From positions 496,001 through 560,000 of the forward strand of contig NZ_JAFEMB010000002.1 of NCBI RefSeq assembly GCF_016892705.1: a stretch of DNA of 64,000 nt, read 5' to 3'. Of this stretch, positions 1 through 9,177 are shown piece after piece (within the stretch, counting starts at the first letter, position 1; the number at the start of each line of letters is the position of its first letter). The notes below the pieces were generated by a model, which worked only from the letters and a program-made list of their open reading frames with translations, was not told where the DNA came from and searched no databases. The translations under genes were made by a program, and so were the position numbers. This DNA is from Microvirga pudoricolor. Lineage in GTDB: Bacteria; Pseudomonadota; Alphaproteobacteria; Rhizobiales; Beijerinckiaceae.

Positions 1-1267
1 TGACGGACTCGCGAAGGCGGATCTCGATCTGCATCGCGGGCGGGATGAGCGTGACGGACGGAGACGGACGCGGAACCGGATGAGGCGTGACGCGACCGAA
101 GGCGTAGGCCGAGGACAGCTCGAGGGCGATGAGCTGGAGCTCCAGCATCGCGAGACCCATGCCCACGCAGGTGCGCGGTCCGAGGCCGAACGGCAGGTAG
201 GCCTTGCTGCCGTAGCTGCGGTCGAGCCGGAAGCTGTCGGGCTCGTTCCAGAAGCGGGGGTCGCGGTGAAGCTGCCAGGGCGCGATGATCACCGACGTGC
301 CGCGCTTGAGCTTGCGTCCGCCGAATTCCAGGGGGCGCTTGACCTCGCGGGAGAACCACCAGGCGCTGGGGTAGAGCCGCAGGATTTCCCGCACGAGTGC
401 GAGGCTCAACGGAGCGTTCTTCAGCCGGTCGGCCTGGATCTCGCCGTTCCAATCCGTGACGGAGGACGCCTCCGCCGCAACCGCGTCGGCCAGGCCGGGC
501 TCGGTGGCCATGTGGTAGAGCAGCCAGGCGGCCGCCGACCCCGTGGTGTGATGGCCGGTGAGGAGCATCGTCAGCACCTCGCTGGACAGCTCCTCGTCGC
601 TCAGGCCGAGGGTTTCCAGGGCCCGCAGGATGGAGGTGTCGTGGGCGTGGGCCCTGACCCGCTGCACCACCACGTTCATGGCCTTGCGGGCGAAGGCGCG
701 CCGCTGGTTGCGGGCATAGGCGGCCCAGGGCGAGAGCGGGACGACGCGGAAGAGTTCGTCGGCGAGGTCGTCCTCGACCAGCCGAACCGCCAGCACGATC
801 GCCTGCTCGTCCGCCTCCGACAGCACCTGCCGGCCGAACATCGCGATGCAGACCATCTTGAGGGCCAGCGGGGCCAGCGCCTTGTGGGGATCGAAGCTCG
901 ACTTGCGGGCCAGTTGGGCGCCCACGGCCCGAATCTCCGCCGCCATGGGCGTGGTAAGCCGCTCGACGGCGCCCTTGGCCATGTACTTGTGCAGCACTTC
1001 CCGGCGTCGCACGTACTCGTCCCCGCTCATGGTGAGCGAGCTCAAGCCCACCACGGAGCGCAGCTTGTGGATGAGCTTGCCCTTGTCGAAATCCTCCTCG
1101 TTGGCCTTGAGCAGGGGCCGGATGATGTCCGGATCCGTGACGAGGAACATGGGGGCCGGGCCGAGATTCAGGCGCACGAGCGGCTCTGCTGCGGCGTTGC
1201 CCTTGTCGAGCAGCACCTGCAGCGGGTCACGCCGAAAGGCGTTCAGATCCGAGAACCAGTGTCTCAT
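1..1267 (-). CDS. Cytochrome P450 (3' end outside window)
   Basis: Heme-thiolate monooxygenase, cut at its C-terminus by the window edge; about 422 residues are visible. The heme-binding loop FGLGPRTCVG is present with the thiolate cysteine at about residue 367, as is the K-helix E-x-x-R (REILRLYP). The I-helix reads TGHHTTGS, so the usual acidic residue before the TT pair (as in GHETT or GxDTT) is a histidine, which is unusual. The ATG at 1267 has a GGAG seven bases upstream. It lies inside the 3' end of the luxI-type gene (about 41 bp overlap), so the two are probably co-transcribed and translationally coupled. The substrate is unknown. A role in modifying the acyl-homoserine lactone, or in making a quorum-regulated product, is inference from position only. 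Confidence 0.9.
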   Translation of the reverse strand, partial: MRHWFSDLNAFRRDPLQVLLDKGNAAAEPLVRLNLGPAPMFLVTDPDIIRPLLKANEEDFDKGKLIHKLRSVVGLSSLTMSGDEYVRRREVLHKYMAKGAVERLTTPMAAEIRAVGAQLARKSSFDPHKALAPLALKMVCIAMFGRQVLSEADEQAIVLAVRLVEDDLADELFRVVPLSPWAAYARNQRRAFARKAMNVVVQRVRAHAHDTSILRALETLGLSDEELSSEVLTMLLTGHHTTGSAAAWLLYHMATEPGLADAVAAEASSVTDWNGEIQADRLKNAPLSLALVREILRLYPSAWWFSREVKRPLEFGGRKLKRGTSVIIAPWQLHRDPRFWNEPDSFRLDRSYGSKAYLPFGLGPRTCVGMGLAMLELQLIALELSSAYAFGRVTPHPVPRPSPSVTLIPPAMQIEIRLRESV

Positions 1268-1886
1268 CGTCGATCTCCACGGTTTTTGCGAGGTTCAGAA
1301 GATTGTCGAAGCGCCAGCCGTCCTGGGTGGCGACGGGGATGTCTCCGGCCACGAGCACGAGCGGATCGCCCTTCTCGTCCAGGCCCAGCACCTGGGGCGG
1401 GCCATAGCGGCGCGTGCGCACGCCGATCTGGGTGAGGAATCGCTCGTGCCGAAGGTCGGTCAGGGCCACCAGGGCGCTGGCCTGCCGGGTCCGGGCGAAG
1501 TGAAACATGAGGGAGTACAGCACTTTGGCGGTCGTGGAGCCGGCCTGGGACGGTGCGACGCCGAAGCGGCTGATTTCCCAGGCGTCGTGCCGGCGCGGAT
1601 AGGCCGCGAAAGTGGCGAGCTGCGGAAAGACTGATTCGGCCAGGTATGGCCGGTCCGTGCGGATGGCGCGAAACCCCGCGAACAGGCTCCCGTCCCGGAA
1701 GATCGCGCAGTGAACGGCCGTATCGGTGTCGAACTGGTCCCTCTCGCGCCCGTGTTCGACCCGCAGGTCCCACCGGAGTGCGTCAACGAAGAGCTTCTTG
1801 CGGAATTGATAGAGTTGGTCGACAACGCTAGGAAGCTGAGCTTCCGTGCAAAATACAGCCTGCAGCTGCTGAGAAGTTTTTTGCAT
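1227..1886 (-). CDS. Acyl-homoserine-lactone synthase, LuxI family
   Basis: Makes an N-acyl-homoserine lactone signal from S-adenosylmethionine and an acyl-ACP or acyl-CoA. The expected LuxI residues can be matched: R29, F33 and W39 in the FRKKLFVDALRWD segment, D50 and D53, R73, and E104/R107 in WEISRF. From the ATG at 1886 the protein is 219 residues, normal for the family; a GTG at 1922 would add 12 residues. The ATG start is preferred because it gives the usual N-terminus and follows GGAACAGG, although that site is partly inside an inverted repeat. The 3' end overlaps a cytochrome P450 gene, and a luxR-type gene is divergent. The acyl chain cannot be read from sequence. Confidence 0.93.
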   Translation of the reverse strand: MQKTSQQLQAVFCTEAQLPSVVDQLYQFRKKLFVDALRWDLRVEHGRERDQFDTDTAVHCAIFRDGSLFAGFRAIRTDRPYLAESVFPQLATFAAYPRRHDAWEISRFGVAPSQAGSTTAKVLYSLMFHFARTRQASALVALTDLRHERFLTQIGVRTRRYGPPQVLGLDEKGDPLVLVAGDIPVATQDGWRFDNLLNLAKTVEIDDETLVLGSERLSA

Positions 1887-1892
1887 CGAGCC

Positions 1893-1915
1893 TGTTCCAC
1901 GAATACGCTGGAACA
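1893..1915. promoter_or_regulatory. Inverted repeat upstream of luxI (lux-box or RNA hairpin candidate)
   Basis: A perfect 7-bp inverted repeat, TGTTCCA-N9-TGGAACA, begins 7 bp upstream of the luxI ATG. It could be the LuxR-type operator for the divergent pair. Read on the luxI transcript it is also a stem-loop that would occupy part of the GGAACAGG ribosome-binding site. A second short palindrome, ACCGGCCGGT, lies at 1933-1942. Confidence 0.5.
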
Positions 1916-1955
1916 ACCTCACCTTTCATGCGACCGGCCGGTATCCCGGAAAACC

Positions 1956-2744
1956 GTGAGATTAGAATTGAACCTGGATGAGACCTTAGCGGGGATTGAA
2001 GCGTGCACGAATCTCGAAGAGTTACGTAATTACCTTCAGGGTATTGCCGAAAACTTTGGTTTTGTCTCGTTCAATTTCGTGGACGTGGGCCAGCCGCATC
2101 TCGATACGACATTTTATTACGGTACGGTCAAGGAGGCCTGGGCCGAGGATTACGCACGCAACAACTTCATCGTCGTCGATCCGTGCATCCTGCGCGTGCG
2201 CAAGACCAACACGCCGTTCACCTGGGGCAGCATCGAGCTCCCGAGCTTCAACGGCCGCCGGAAGCCCGGCGCCATCAAGACCATGGAGGCCGCCCGCGAC
2301 CACGGCTTCACCGACGGGCTCGTGATTCCCTACCATTTCAGGGACTACATGGGCCGCATGTATTCCAGCCTCGGGACCTTCTTCTGGGAGGATTCGACGG
2401 CCAAATTCAAGTTCATGCTGTCGGAGCGCCGCCACGAGCTTCACCTCATCATGATCTATTGGGTGCAGCGCGCGGTGGACATCATCGCCGAACAGCAGCG
2501 CACGGGCGTCTCGATCATCCGCCCGCCCCAGGAAGGGATCATCACGCCTGGGCTGACGGACCGCGAGCGCGACATGCTGGCCTGGGCGGCGCGGGGCAAG
2601 ACCGTGGCCGACACGGCGGACATCCTGAAGATTTCCGAGGAGACCGTGGAGACCCACATCCGCAACGCCATGCGCAAGCTGGACGCCAGCAACAAGACCC
2701 ATGCGGTGGCCAAGGCCATCTATCTCAGCCTCATCGACGTCTAG
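1956..2744 (+). CDS. LuxR-family quorum-sensing transcriptional regulator
   Basis: Autoinducer-binding transcription factor of 262 residues from the chosen GTG. The N-terminal domain has the ligand-pocket set W62, Y66, D75-P76 and W90, and the C-terminal part (about residues 195-258) is a LuxR helix-turn-helix beginning LTDRERDMLAWAARGKT. The reading frame is open further upstream, but that part is antisense to luxI and adds about 80 residues not typical of the family. The GTG at 1956 has GGA about seven bases upstream and gives the usual length. It is divergent from the synthase gene and is probably its cognate receptor. Confidence 0.9.
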   Translation: MRLELNLDETLAGIEACTNLEELRNYLQGIAENFGFVSFNFVDVGQPHLDTTFYYGTVKEAWAEDYARNNFIVVDPCILRVRKTNTPFTWGSIELPSFNGRRKPGAIKTMEAARDHGFTDGLVIPYHFRDYMGRMYSSLGTFFWEDSTAKFKFMLSERRHELHLIMIYWVQRAVDIIAEQQRTGVSIIRPPQEGIITPGLTDRERDMLAWAARGKTVADTADILKISEETVETHIRNAMRKLDASNKTHAVAKAIYLSLIDV

Positions 2745-2790
2745 GGTTGCGCCGACCCGCCCGGCAATGCTCTAGCGGTCAGCAAACATA

Positions 2791-2896
2791 GACCTCATCC
2801 TGAGGAGCCGCGAAAGCGGCGTCTCGAAGGAGGATCGAGTGCATTCTAGAGGCATCCTTCGAGACGAATGGCTTTGCCATTCCCTCAGGATGAGGT
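2791..2896. repeat. Dispersed palindromic repeat, copy 1
   Basis: An element of about 105 bp with ends CCTCATCCTGAGG and CCTCAGGATGAGG in inverted orientation, each followed inward by a short GC hairpin and TCTCGAAGGA or TCCTTCGAGA. It lies between the luxR-type gene and the phosphatase gene. Related copies occur near 9.1, 12.1, 17.8 and 55.9 kb. Confidence 0.85.
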
Positions 2897-2957
2897 TTCG
2901 ACACGCCCACAGCGCGGGCCCTCATGATGAGGGCAGCGTATTGAATGAAACAATCCC

Positions 2958-3476
2958 ATGCCCAGCCTGCACGTCTGCCCCCTGTCCCGGCTCCACGACA
3001 CCGTGGATTCGCTGAAAGCGAGCCATGTCGTGACGCTCATCAATGTCGGTTCGGCCGTCGAGCGGCCCGCCGCCGTCGCGGGAGACCGGCATCTTTCCAT
3101 CCATATGAGCGACATCGTCAGCCCATTGGACGGGCACGTTCTGCCGGCGGTGGAGCACGTGGACGCGCTTCTCGCCTTCGTGCGGGCCTGGGACCGGGAG
3201 AGCCCCATCGTGTTCCATTGCTGGGCCGGAATCAGCCGCTCCACGGCCGCTGCCTACATCGCGGCCTGTGCCCTGGCGCCGGATCGCGACGAGGGCGAGA
3301 TCGCGCTGGCGCTGCGCGCCGCCTCCCCGTCGGCCACCCCGAACGCCCTGTTGGTCTCCATCGCGGACGATATCCTGGGCCGAGGGGGCCGCATGACGGA
3401 GGCGATCCGCTCCATCGGGCGCGGTGCGGAGGCTATGGAAGGCGTCCCGTTCATGTTACAGCTTAACGAAGCTTGA
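2958..3476 (+). CDS. Tyrosine phosphatase family protein
   Basis: Small cytoplasmic phosphatase of 172 residues. The active-site loop is HCWAGISRS, a C-x5-R motif with nucleophile C88 and phosphate-binding R94. A possible general acid is D52. There is no signal peptide or membrane segment. The next gene, for a DUF2339 membrane protein, starts about 50 bp downstream or overlaps it if a more upstream start is used. The substrate is unknown; dual-specificity or phosphoinositide activity is possible. Confidence 0.85.
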   Translation: MPSLHVCPLSRLHDTVDSLKASHVVTLINVGSAVERPAAVAGDRHLSIHMSDIVSPLDGHVLPAVEHVDALLAFVRAWDRESPIVFHCWAGISRSTAAAYIAACALAPDRDEGEIALALRAASPSATPNALLVSIADDILGRGGRMTEAIRSIGRGAEAMEGVPFMLQLNEA

Positions 3477-3528
3477 GCATAAGGCCTGCCATCGGCGCGG
3501 GTACGCGCTCCCGGGGGATGCTTCAGCC

Positions 3529-6267
3529 TTGGACGACGATCTTCTTATCACGATCCTGATCCTTCTCGCCCTCGCGTTCCCGGTCTGCGCCATCGCGGCG
3601 TTCGTCCTGTCCCTGTCGTCTCGCCGGGCCGTCCTGGCGCTGCAAGGCCGCGTGGCGCTTCTCGAAGCGGCTCTGGCGGCCCGCCCCGCCGCTCCGCCCG
3701 AGGCCGCGGCGCTCCCGCCCGAGGCCGCGCCCGAGGCTGACGACCATCTGTCCGAAGAGCAGGCCGCCTTGGAGGACGCCGTCGCCCGCGCTCTCGGCTC
3801 CGACCCGGCCCCGTCCGACGCGGATGCCGCCGCCGGCGAGCCGGTCCTCCCGGAACCGCCCATTCCGGAACCGCCGGTCGTGCCCAAGCCCAGCCGAGGC
3901 TTCGAGGAGAGGATCGGCACCCGGTGGACCGTCTGGGTCGGCGGCCTGGCCCTGGCCCTCGGCGGCATCTTCCTCGTGCGCTATTCCATCGAGCAGAACC
4001 TGCTCTCGCCGGAGATCCGCCTGTTCCTGGGCGCGGTCTTCGCCGCGCTCCTGGCCGGCGCGGGGGAATGGCTGCGCCGCCGCGAGCGCGCCCTGTCCCT
4101 GCCGGGCATCCCGTCCGCCCACGTGCCCGGCATCCTGACGGCGGCAGGCACCAGCACGGCCTTCGCGACGGTGTTCGCCGCCTACGCGCTCTACGGCCTC
4201 ATCGGCCCCGCTGTCGCCTTCGCGCTCTTGGGGGTGGTCTCCGTCCTGACCATGCTGGCCGCGACCCTTCACGGGCCCGCGCTGGGTGGGCTCGGCCTGG
4301 TGGCGGCCCTGGGCAGCCCCTTCCTGGTGGCCTCCGACGAGCCGCAGCCCTGGGCCCTCGTGCCCTACCTGGCGTTCGTGGTCCTGGCAGCCTACGGGGT
4401 GGCGCGGCTGCGCCTGTGGCGCTGGCTGGCCCTCGCTGCCGCCACGGGAGCGCTCCTGTGGACCCTTCCGATCGCCGAGATCGGGGCGGGCAACCAGGCT
4501 CCCGCCATGACTCACCTGGTGATCCAGCTCTGGCTGGCGGGGGTCTTCCTCGTGGTCGAGCCGCAGCGCCATGCCGAGGGCGGGACCCGGATCGACTGGT
4601 TCGCCGCCAAGATCCTGTTGGCCTTCGCGCTCGGCTCCCTCGTGGTCGCGAGCACCGTCGTGGTGGATGGCTCCGGCCGCATCGTCTTCATGGGTATCGT
4701 CATCCTGACCCTGCTGGCCCTTGGGCTGCGCTACCCGGCCGTCGTCCCGGCCCTCGGCTGGGGAGCGCTGGCCGTCGTCGGCACCCTGGTGTCGTGGCCG
4801 ATCCGCCGGGAGATCGGCGCCGACCCGGAGGCGTTCTTCTTTCAGACCGGCGACGCGTTCGCCCTCCGCCCGGAAGCGCTGGGCGATTACCTCGCCTTCG
4901 CGCTCGTGGGACCCGCGATCGTCGCCCTCGGGGCGTTGCGGGAGCTCGCCCGCACCGACAAGCCCCTCCCGGTCGCGGCCTGGTATGCGGGCGCCATGGC
5001 CCTGGTCCCTCTGCTCGCATTGGCGGCCGCATATTGGCGCGTGGCGGCCCTCGAGCGAGACCTGTCCTTCGGCCTGATCGCGGGCGGTCTCGCCCTCGCC
5101 TTCACGGCGGTCACGGTCTGGCTTCGCGGCCGCGAGACCGGCGGGGCCGTCGGCGTGCGGCTCGGCATCGGGGCCGCCGCCTCGACGGCCCTGGCGGCGC
5201 TGGCCCTCGGCCTCACCTTCGTGCTCGACAAGGGCATGCTGACCGTGGCCTTCGCGCTCTCGGCCCTGGGCACCGCCTGGGTGGCCGGACGCGCCTCCAT
5301 CCCGGCCCTGCGCTGGGCGGTGGCCGCCACCGGCCTGGTGATCCTCGGGCGCCTCCTATGGAGCCCGACCATCGTGCCGGGCGACCCGGGCCCGCCCATC
5401 GTCAACTGGCTCCTCTGGGGCTACGGCGTCCCGGCTCTGTGCTTTGCCGGGGCAACCCGCATCCTGGCCCGGATGGGCCGCGACCGGGCGACCCAGGTCA
5501 CCGAGGGCCTGAGCATCGTCTTCGCGGCCCTGCTGATCTTCTTCCAGATCCGCCATGCCCTCCACGCGGGCGACCCGCTCGCCGAGACGAGCGATCACCT
5601 CGAGGCCGGGCTGTTCGTGACCACGGGCCTCGCCTTCTCCCTCGTGCTGGCCCTGTTCGACAGCCGTCGCGCCGATCCGGTCTACCGCTACGGGTCCGCG
5701 ATCTTCAAAGGCTTGTCTCTCCTCCTCGCCGCCGGGGCCTTGTTCGTGGTGAACAACCCGCTCCTCACGGGCGAGCCGATCCTGGGCGGGGTGGTCTTCA
5801 ACTCGCTGATCCCGGCCTACCTGCTGCCGGCCGCCCTCGCGGTCGTTCTCGCCGCCCTAGAGCGTCGGACCAAGCCCCGGCTTCAGATCCTGGCATCGGG
5901 CGCGCTGGGCCTGCTGCTGCTCTCCGCCTATCTCGTCATGGAAATCCGGCGGATCTTCCAGGGCGCCGATATCGGCCTCTGGCATCCATCGAGCCAAGCC
6001 GAGCAATGGAGCTACTCGGTCGCGCTCCTGCTTCTGGGCATCGTTCTCCTGGGCGTCGGCCTCATGCGTGACGTGCGAGCCGCCCGCATCGCCTCGGCCG
6101 TCTACCTCGTGGGGGCGGTCCTGAAGGTCTTCATCGTCGATCTCGCGAATCTCGAAGGTGTCATGAGAGCCCTGTCCTTTATCGGCCTCGGGCTGGTTCT
6201 CATCGGCATCGGTCTCGTTTATCAGAGGCTTCTCATACGAAGACCGACGGAGGCGGCCACTCCCTGA
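3529..6267 (+). CDS. DUF2339 domain-containing multi-pass membrane protein
   Basis: Large integral membrane protein, 912 residues from the chosen TTG. It has an N-terminal membrane segment, an Ala/Pro/Glu-rich linker (about residues 50-125), then many hydrophobic helices to the end, the architecture of DUF2339 proteins. The TTG at 3529 is preferred because it gives the family-like start (M)DDDLLITILILLALAF and follows GGGGGA about 11 bases upstream. A GTG at 3424 would overlap the phosphatase gene and add a basic, non-membrane leader. The function of the family is not established; some members are described as envelope-associated. Confidence 0.85.
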   Translation: MDDDLLITILILLALAFPVCAIAAFVLSLSSRRAVLALQGRVALLEAALAARPAAPPEAAALPPEAAPEADDHLSEEQAALEDAVARALGSDPAPSDADAAAGEPVLPEPPIPEPPVVPKPSRGFEERIGTRWTVWVGGLALALGGIFLVRYSIEQNLLSPEIRLFLGAVFAALLAGAGEWLRRRERALSLPGIPSAHVPGILTAAGTSTAFATVFAAYALYGLIGPAVAFALLGVVSVLTMLAATLHGPALGGLGLVAALGSPFLVASDEPQPWALVPYLAFVVLAAYGVARLRLWRWLALAAATGALLWTLPIAEIGAGNQAPAMTHLVIQLWLAGVFLVVEPQRHAEGGTRIDWFAAKILLAFALGSLVVASTVVVDGSGRIVFMGIVILTLLALGLRYPAVVPALGWGALAVVGTLVSWPIRREIGADPEAFFFQTGDAFALRPEALGDYLAFALVGPAIVALGALRELARTDKPLPVAAWYAGAMALVPLLALAAAYWRVAALERDLSFGLIAGGLALAFTAVTVWLRGRETGGAVGVRLGIGAAASTALAALALGLTFVLDKGMLTVAFALSALGTAWVAGRASIPALRWAVAATGLVILGRLLWSPTIVPGDPGPPIVNWLLWGYGVPALCFAGATRILARMGRDRATQVTEGLSIVFAALLIFFQIRHALHAGDPLAETSDHLEAGLFVTTGLAFSLVLALFDSRRADPVYRYGSAIFKGLSLLLAAGALFVVNNPLLTGEPILGGVVFNSLIPAYLLPAALAVVLAALERRTKPRLQILASGALGLLLLSAYLVMEIRRIFQGADIGLWHPSSQAEQWSYSVALLLLGIVLLGVGLMRDVRAARIASAVYLVGAVLKVFIVDLANLEGVMRALSFIGLGLVLIGIGLVYQRLLIRRPTEAATP

Positions 6268-6299
6268 TGGCCGCCCCTTAAGAAACCTGGCGGACCAGC

Positions 6300-6545
6300 A
6301 TGACCGAATCTTCCTCCATCGAGGCGCTTCCCTTCGAAAAGGCCCTGGCCGAACTCGAGGACATCGTGCGCCGCCTGGAACGCGGCGACGTGCCCCTCGA
6401 GGACTCGATTGCCATCTACGAGCGCGGCGAGGCCCTGAAGAAGCACTGCGAAACCCTGCTCAAGAAGGCCGAGGCCCGGATCGAGAAGATCACCATCGGG
6501 CCCGACGGCAAGGCCAGCGGAAAGGCCCCACTCGACGTGGAGTGA
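6300..6545 (+). CDS. xseB: Exodeoxyribonuclease VII small subunit
   Basis: XseB pairs with the large subunit XseA to make exonuclease VII, which degrades single-stranded DNA to oligonucleotides. The 81-residue product has the family core, with [20 protein letters not shown] followed by the P-L-E-D-S-I-x-x-Y-E-R-G segment and a helical C-terminus. Length is typical. It sits directly upstream of dxs, a common arrangement in alphaproteobacteria (often with ispA). xseA is not in the window. Confidence 0.95.
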   Translation: MTESSSIEALPFEKALAELEDIVRRLERGDVPLEDSIAIYERGEALKKHCETLLKKAEARIEKITIGPDGKASGKAPLDVE

Positions 6546-6648
6546 CCCGGGGCCGGCGTGCCGAAAGGCCGCATCCGGCCATTTGACCCCACCCTTTCGA
6601 AACCCTATCTCCTCTCGGGCTGCCTTCCGACGCCCAGCGAGAACCCCA

Positions 6649-8559
6649 TTGTCCACTCCCCTGCTCGACGCCATCCCGACCCCCGAAGAGCTCCGTCGCC
6701 TGCCCGAGGACAAGCTCCGACAGGTCGCGGACGAGCTTCGGGCCGAGACCATCAGCGCGGTTTCCGTCACGGGTGGGCATCTCGGCGCGGGCCTCGGCGT
6801 GGTCGAACTGACGGTGGCGCTGCACTACGTGTTCGACACCCCCCGCGACCGCGTGATCTGGGATGTCGGCCACCAGGCCTACCCGCACAAGATCCTCACG
6901 GGCCGCCGGGATCGGATCCGCACCCTGCGCCAGGGCGGCGGCTTGTCGGGCTTCACCAAGCGCTCGGAGAGCGAGTACGACCCGTTCGGAGCCGCCCACT
7001 CCTCCACCTCCATCTCGGCGGGGCTCGGGATGGCCGTGGCGCGGGACCTGGACGGGAAGGCCAACAACGTGGTGGCCGTCATCGGGGACGGCGCCATGTC
7101 GGCCGGCATGGCCTACGAGGCCATGAACAATGCGGGCGCCATGCATTCCCGCCTCATCGTCATCCTCAACGACAACGACATGTCCATCGCGCCGCCCGTG
7201 GGCGCCATGTCGTCGTATCTGGCCCGGTTGGTCTCCGGAGGCACCTATCGCAGCATCCGCGAGACCGCCAAGCAACTGGCCCGCAAGCTGCCGAAATTCT
7301 TCTACGACAAGGCCGCCAAGGCCGAGGAATTCGCGCGCGGCTTCTGGACCGGCGGCACCATGTTCGAGGAGCTGGGCTTCTACTATGTCGGCCCCATCGA
7401 CGGCCATAACCTGGACCACCTTCTGCCCGTCCTGAAGAACGTGCGCGATGCCGAGACCGGGCCGATTCTCGTCCACGTGATCACCCAGAAGGGCAAGGGC
7501 TACGCCCCCGCAGAAGCCTCCGCCGACAAATATCACGGCGTCGTCACGTTCGACGTGGTGACGGGCGCCCAGGCCAAGCCGAAGGCGAACGCCCCCGCCT
7601 ACACCAAGGTGTTCGGCGAGAGCCTGGTCAAGGAGGCGCGGGCCGACGACCGGATCGTGGCCGTGACCGCCGCCATGCCGTCCGGCACGGGCATCGACCT
7701 GTTCGGCAAGGAGTTCCCGGACCGGACGTTCGATGTGGGCATTGCCGAACAACACGCCGTCACCTTCGCGGCGGGCCTGGCCACGGAAGGCTACAAACCG
7801 TTCTGCGCCATCTATTCGACCTTCCTGCAACGGGCCTACGATCAGGTCGTGCACGATGTGGCGCTCCAGAAGCTGCCCGTGCGCTTCGCCCTCGACCGGG
7901 CGGGCCTCGTGGGTGCGGACGGCCCGACTCATGCGGGCTCCTTCGACATCGCCTATCTGGGCTGCCTGCCCGAGATGGTCGTGATGGCCGCCGCCGACGA
8001 GGCGGAACTGGTGCACATGGTGGCGACCGCCGTCGCCTATGACGACGGCCCCATCGCGTTCCGCTATCCCCGCGGCGAGGGCGTCGGCATCGACATGCCG
8101 GAGAAAGGCATTCCGCTTCCCATCGGCAAGGGGCGGATCGTGCGCGAGGGCAACCGGGTCGCCATCCTGTCGCTGGGCACGCGCCTGTCCGAGTCGCTGA
8201 AGGCCGCCGAGGAACTCGAATCGCGGGGCCTCTCCACGACGGTGGCGGATGCCCGTTTCGCCAAGCCCTTGGATGAGGACCTGATCCTGCGGCTCGCGCG
8301 GGACCACGAGGTGCTCATCACCATCGAGGAAGGCTCCATCGGCGGCTTCGGGTCGTTCGTGCTGCAGCTCCTGTCGGATCGCGGCGCCCTCGACCGTGGC
8401 ACCTTGAGGGTGCGCTCAATGGTGCTGCCGGACACCTATATCGATCATGACAAGCCCGACCGGATGTACGCCCAGGCCGGTCTCGACGCGGCCAGCATCG
8501 TCGCCAAGGTCTTCGAAGCCTTGGGCCAGGACAGCACTACCCATAAAGCCCGAGCCTGA
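6649..8559 (+). CDS. dxs: 1-deoxy-D-xylulose-5-phosphate synthase
   Basis: Thiamine-diphosphate enzyme that condenses pyruvate and glyceraldehyde 3-phosphate, the first step of the MEP isoprenoid pathway; the product also feeds thiamine and pyridoxal synthesis. Visible motifs are [18 protein letters not shown] near the N-terminus, the ThDP site [18 protein letters not shown], and the transketolase-like central and C-terminal domains ([17 protein letters not shown]). The TTG at 6649 gives 636 residues and the family-like start (M)[15 protein letters not shown] start at 6583 would add 22 untypical residues. The stop overlaps the ATG of the next gene (TGATG), so they are coupled. Confidence 0.96.
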   Translation: MSTPLLDAIPTPEELRRLPEDKLRQVADELRAETISAVSVTGGHLGAGLGVVELTVALHYVFDTPRDRVIWDVGHQAYPHKILTGRRDRIRTLRQGGGLSGFTKRSESEYDPFGAAHSSTSISAGLGMAVARDLDGKANNVVAVIGDGAMSAGMAYEAMNNAGAMHSRLIVILNDNDMSIAPPVGAMSSYLARLVSGGTYRSIRETAKQLARKLPKFFYDKAAKAEEFARGFWTGGTMFEELGFYYVGPIDGHNLDHLLPVLKNVRDAETGPILVHVITQKGKGYAPAEASADKYHGVVTFDVVTGAQAKPKANAPAYTKVFGESLVKEARADDRIVAVTAAMPSGTGIDLFGKEFPDRTFDVGIAEQHAVTFAAGLATEGYKPFCAIYSTFLQRAYDQVVHDVALQKLPVRFALDRAGLVGADGPTHAGSFDIAYLGCLPEMVVMAAADEAELVHMVATAVAYDDGPIAFRYPRGEGVGIDMPEKGIPLPIGKGRIVREGNRVAILSLGTRLSESLKAAEELESRGLSTTVADARFAKPLDEDLILRLARDHEVLITIEEGSIGGFGSFVLQLLSDRGALDRGTLRVRSMVLPDTYIDHDKPDRMYAQAGLDAASIVAKVFEALGQDSTTHKARA

Positions 8560-9026
8560 TGAGCCTCGAATCCGTTCGCGCCTTCCTGGCCGAGAATGCG
8601 CCCGACATCCGCGTGATCGAGACCCCGCAGAGCAGCGCGACGGTCGCGCTTGCTGCGGAAGCTCACGGCGTGGAGCCGGCTCGCATCGCCAAGACCCTCT
8701 CGCTCGCCGTTAATGGTCGCGAATTTCTGGTGGTGGCGCGGGGCGACGCCCGGCTCGACAACAAGAAGATCAAAGCGGCCTTCGGCGGCAAGGCGAAAAT
8801 GCTCGACCCGGAGACGGTCGCGGCCCTGACGGGGCATCCGGTGGGCGGGGTCTGCCCCTTCGGCTTGGCGACGCCCCTCCCGGTCTATTGTGACGTTTCC
8901 CTGAAAGCCTTCGACGAGGTCGTGCCCGCCGCGGGATCCACCACGAGCGCGGTGCGGATCGACCCGGTGCGGATGGCGGAGCTTGTCGGCGCCGAGTGGG
9001 TGGATGTGTGCCAGGAGGTCGGTTGA
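8559..9026 (+). CDS. YbaK/EbsC-family aminoacyl-tRNA deacylase-like protein
   Basis: A 155-residue single-domain YbaK/prolyl-tRNA-synthetase-associated (INS-like) protein. Family members hydrolyse mischarged tRNAs such as Cys-tRNA(Pro). Family features are the lysine in RIAKTLSLAVNGREFLVVARGD, the G-x-x-x-M-L-D-x-E segment (GGKAKMLDPETV), and GHPVGGVCPFGL. Its ATG overlaps the dxs stop. Exact tRNA specificity cannot be assigned; the YeaK/ProX-like branch is possible. Confidence 0.88.
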   Translation: MSLESVRAFLAENAPDIRVIETPQSSATVALAAEAHGVEPARIAKTLSLAVNGREFLVVARGDARLDNKKIKAAFGGKAKMLDPETVAALTGHPVGGVCPFGLATPLPVYCDVSLKAFDEVVPAAGSTTSAVRIDPVRMAELVGAEWVDVCQEVG

Positions 9027-9048
9027 GGTTTGCGGTTTCGCATCCTCG

Positions 9049-9166
9049 ACGTCATCCTGAGGGAATTGCGCAGCAATTCGTCTCGAAGGATGAATCCAGC
9101 GCAGTGTTTCCAGTGCTCTCTGGACCCTCCTTCGAGACGCCGCTATGCGGCTCCTCAGGATGAGGG
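9049..9166. repeat. Dispersed palindromic repeat, copy 2
   Basis: Ends GTCATCCTGAGG and CCTCAGGATGAGG face each other around about 90 bp containing GGAATTGCGCAGCAATTC and TCCTTCGAGACG. It lies between the convergent ybaK-like and superoxide dismutase genes. Confidence 0.85.
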
Positions 9167-9177
9167 CTGGGACAGAA

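Noticed and set aside
80-1435. Long plus-strand open frame covering most of the P450 gene
   Set aside because: It is an antisense shadow produced by high GC. It shows no family motif, while the minus strand has an intact P450 and luxI pair.
1710-1955. Extended N-terminus of the luxR-type gene
   Set aside because: That part is antisense to luxI and is not part of the normal LuxR fold; the GTG at 1956 has a ribosome-binding site.
6490-8307. 605-residue minus-strand frame opposite dxs
   Set aside because: Low-complexity His/Arg/Gly composition typical of antisense frames; dxs on the other strand has all catalytic motifs.
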